Below, one piece after another: positions 61,401 to 64,000 of a stretch of DNA of 64,000 nucleotides. The stretch comes from Chrysoperla carnea. Lineage: Eukaryota > Arthropoda > Insecta > Neuroptera > Chrysopidae. The stretch is from contig NC_058339.1 in the NCBI RefSeq assembly GCF_905475395.1, forward strand, positions 22,824,001-22,888,000. Direction: 5' to 3'. How positions within the stretch are numbered: position 1 is the stretch's first letter; each line of letters opens with the position of its first letter. The notes beneath the pieces were generated by a model. That model saw only the letters and a program-made list of their open reading frames with translations, had not been told where the DNA came from and did no database searches. Made by a program: the position numbers and the translations under genes.

Positions 61401-63664
61401 TATGTATAAATGTGTATAAAAGAAAATATCGACAGTAGGTAGCAAAATAAAATTGCCTTAATCTTAAAAATACAGCACCTGTGACTATACAATGTCGTAC
61501 AACACACAATATTAATATAATATCTATGTTCATATACTTGGTGTGACAGAACAAATGGTCAAAAATCTAGCAAATGATAAGGTACATCAATGCAATTATT
61601 TTGATGTGAAGTACTTGTGTCTGGAAACGCTCCTCATTGAAGCTACAAATGTTAGAAATTTTGCATGTCGTATTGAATTTCTTCCTAAGCCGTTGAGTTT
61701 TCGAAAAGTTGTATCCAACAAAACTTGTATTATTTATGACAAACATTTACCCTTTTCAAAGTTTTACTCTATCTCCAACGTTTTTGTTATATTAAGAGCT
61801 AATTTTTCTCTTTCTTCAACAGTTCTTTCACAGTTTTACGGTATCTATCAAAATTTATTATAAGATAAAGCAAAAATGTTTTCTTCAACAACTTATTTCT
61901 GAAACAATGTCTTTTAAACTGATCGGTTTCGAAAGAAATTTGACACATTATAAAAAGTTTCTAACAAATGTATCTGTTTCAGTGTACAAATTTTTTTTCA
62001 GTGTACAATATTACCCCCAGATTAATGACCAATTGTTCTGATACACCCGATATTTATCAACGAACTGTAATAAAAACGCTGGGAAAGCTACCACTTACAC
62101 AATTTATTTATTTCATATTTAAAAGTAGTTATTCATACAACTTGATACCCACCTTTGGATGATAGAGATACATTATAATTGGTTGTGTTTACAATCAGAC
62201 ACGTACGAGGTAGAAAAAATTATATTTTAAAACCACTACATTTCAATTTCGAAAAAGTATCTGCAAATGTGAATCTACTTTGAAGATTTCTAAAATCTCA
62301 AAACACATTGTAGGGGAAAGTTGGTTGAATCGTAATTTGTTTTTCATTGGCAACAGTAAACTGTGATTTAGTGATGAGTGATACTATCTCAAATTAAATA
62401 TCGTACTGTGTAAACTGTTTTATGTAGAATTCGAACCAAAATTGGGTATTGTTTTGAAAAGGCATAGCTTGTTCATAAAATATGAAATTTTCTACACAAT
62501 TCCACTAGTTCATAGATGATTTGTGGAATGTTTTAAAGTTTTACAGCTTCGTACATTTTATGGATTCATCAAAAAAGTATCTTACTTTCTAAATCGTATT
62601 TCCTGCTTGATTTAGAGCATTCAGGGCAAAGTTGTAAATGGAAATGATAACTTTCTGAGACATCAGCAGTTTACAGAATGATGATACCATATCTTACTTA
62701 TATTGATATTGAGCTATTTAGGAAAAACTAACTTTTATCTATGTCAACTGATTCCTTAAAAACTTATTTCCCTTTTAAAGTAGCCAACATAATAAAATTC
62801 GACAGGTTTACATATTCACTCATATTTGTAAATCACTTTATACAATTAATATTCATTTATTTTATCTAAAAACTGACTGGTTCGATACAACCGAGTTTCT
62901 CCTATATATAATATCGTCTAAAAATATACCTTCCTCTTAACATTTTATTATTAATATTTTAGTAAACAAAATGTAAACAACAGTATACAAGTTTAAAGTG
63001 CTTTATCTAGTCAGGTATACATTAATTGGCAGCTGTCTTCAGTTAAGCTTAACCTGAATATCTTTGAATGTCAAACAAATTATTTCTTTAAATAGAATAA
63101 ACTTTATTATATTGCTATCCCTCAAAATTTAAAACTGGCTTAAAATTGATTCAATAGCAATATTGATTTTGAAGGTGTTATATTAATCCCACCCACTTGA
63201 GCAATTTTTAATATTTTCTAAGGATGTTCAAAAGAATATTTTGTGCGATCACAGAATATTTTAAAGTGTTATACTTCTGTGTTGAATTTTTCATTTGGTT
63301 ATGAGAAGAACTTCTATCGCGATGAAACCAATCTATGCCAAAATTCTGGATGAGGCCCACACTTCAAAACTACCGCTGAATACACTTTTAGGTATTATAA
63401 CAAAAAATTAGGTTATTATATGAAAACAACATTATTATAGTGCCATTTAACTTGCAATTAAAAGTTGGAGAGATTGTTTAGCGACTAGAGATTAACGACG
63501 CAGATAATTGCGGAATTTTGGCTATATTCAGTCGACCGCATTCACCTGAAATAATTTAATTAAATTTTTTTTTCGGGGAACTTTGATTGATTTGCATCGA
63601 GTTTACTAAATTGAGTGAGATGTATATTTTCGAACAATATTAATAATATTTTGTAGTGAGAGAG

Positions 63665-63673
<9 letters not shown>
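58421..63673. other. AT-rich DNA with scattered repeat-like patches
   Basis: A patch at 60655-60745 with repeated CCGTATCCG / GCGGAT words looks like a fragment of an interspersed repeat. Open frames at 58573-58813 (minus), 59629-59853, 61543-61863 and 61968-62162 (plus) show no domain and are of chance length. No RNA gene seen. Confidence 0.45.
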
Positions 63674-63698
<25 letters not shown>

Positions 63699-63699
63699 A
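63674..63699. repeat. A(26) homopolymer
   Basis: Twenty-six consecutive A followed by CATAAAATAAA. It could be the tail of a retrocopy on the plus strand, but the sequence before it shows no recognisable element. Confidence 0.9.
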
Positions 63700-64000
63700 C
63701 ATAAAATAAATAGTTTTTTTCTTCCAGTTGCTTGAAAAGACTAAAATCATCTTTGAATATCGTGTAGACGGCAAATAGAAGAGAGTTTAGATTCTGTAAG
63801 ATGGGTGATATTGTGGTGATTGGTGTTATCTCCCGTGGGCGTCTTCTCATATATCCACGTACACAGTACTCAGTCAATTTACGTGATATGCGTGATATAC
63901 ATTGTGCGTGTAAATATACGATTGTATGTGTGTATATGCAATCCTGTATCATGTTGAATGTTTCTATCGAAACCATTTCTCGCATATATACGCATTAAAT

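Noticed and set aside
61543..62162. Two plus-strand frames of 106 and 64 codons
   Set aside because: The first starts at GTG, neither shows a domain, and composition matches the surrounding AT-rich DNA.

Overview
The window looks like a gene-poor, strongly AT-rich stretch of an insect nuclear genome. The evidence is one long intronless coding block for a kekkon-family protein (LRR plus immunoglobulin transmembrane proteins, known from arthropods), tRNA-derived SINEs, an RNase H-bearing LINE relic, many small hairpin transposons and long AT-rich sequence with microsatellites. The insect order cannot be fixed from the sequence alone.

Layout. 1-10.7 kb is AT-rich DNA with repeat fragments. 10.7-15.5 kb is crowded with mobile DNA: a tRNA-Leu-type SINE, a 1.7 kb element with 85 bp terminal inverted repeats, and copies of a dispersed repeat. 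16.2-18.7 kb holds a GC-elevated island with open frames on both strands, a second tRNA-derived SINE and two unassigned open segments. 20.1-21.0 kb is a 72 bp satellite. 22.8-23.4 kb holds two exon-like segments of a possible DUF4806-type gene, followed at 23.46-23.83 kb by a foldback element built on a 25 bp minisatellite. 26.15-26.84 kb is a LINE 3' end on the minus strand. 27.8-30.8 kb is the kekkon gene. The rest, 31-64 kb, is AT-rich non-coding DNA with several MITE-like hairpins, a roughly 650 bp array of direct and inverted copies, degenerate repeats and a possible decayed coding region near 54.5-55.2 kb.

The one secure gene is kekkon-like, most resembling kek5: signal peptide, LRR block with both cysteine caps, one C2-type Ig domain, one membrane segment and a tail of about 410 residues ending in a PDZ-ligand-like Thr-Glu-Ile. 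Its leader carries three short upstream ORFs behind a probable splice acceptor. Its UGA stop is followed by C and by 39 further open in-frame codons whose composition is coding-like, making it a candidate for stop-codon readthrough.

Most other open frames of 60-140 codons are what chance gives in 64 kb of AT-rich sequence and are left out unless something else supports them. Family names for mobile elements rest on boxes, inverted repeats and flanks read by eye, not on database searches.
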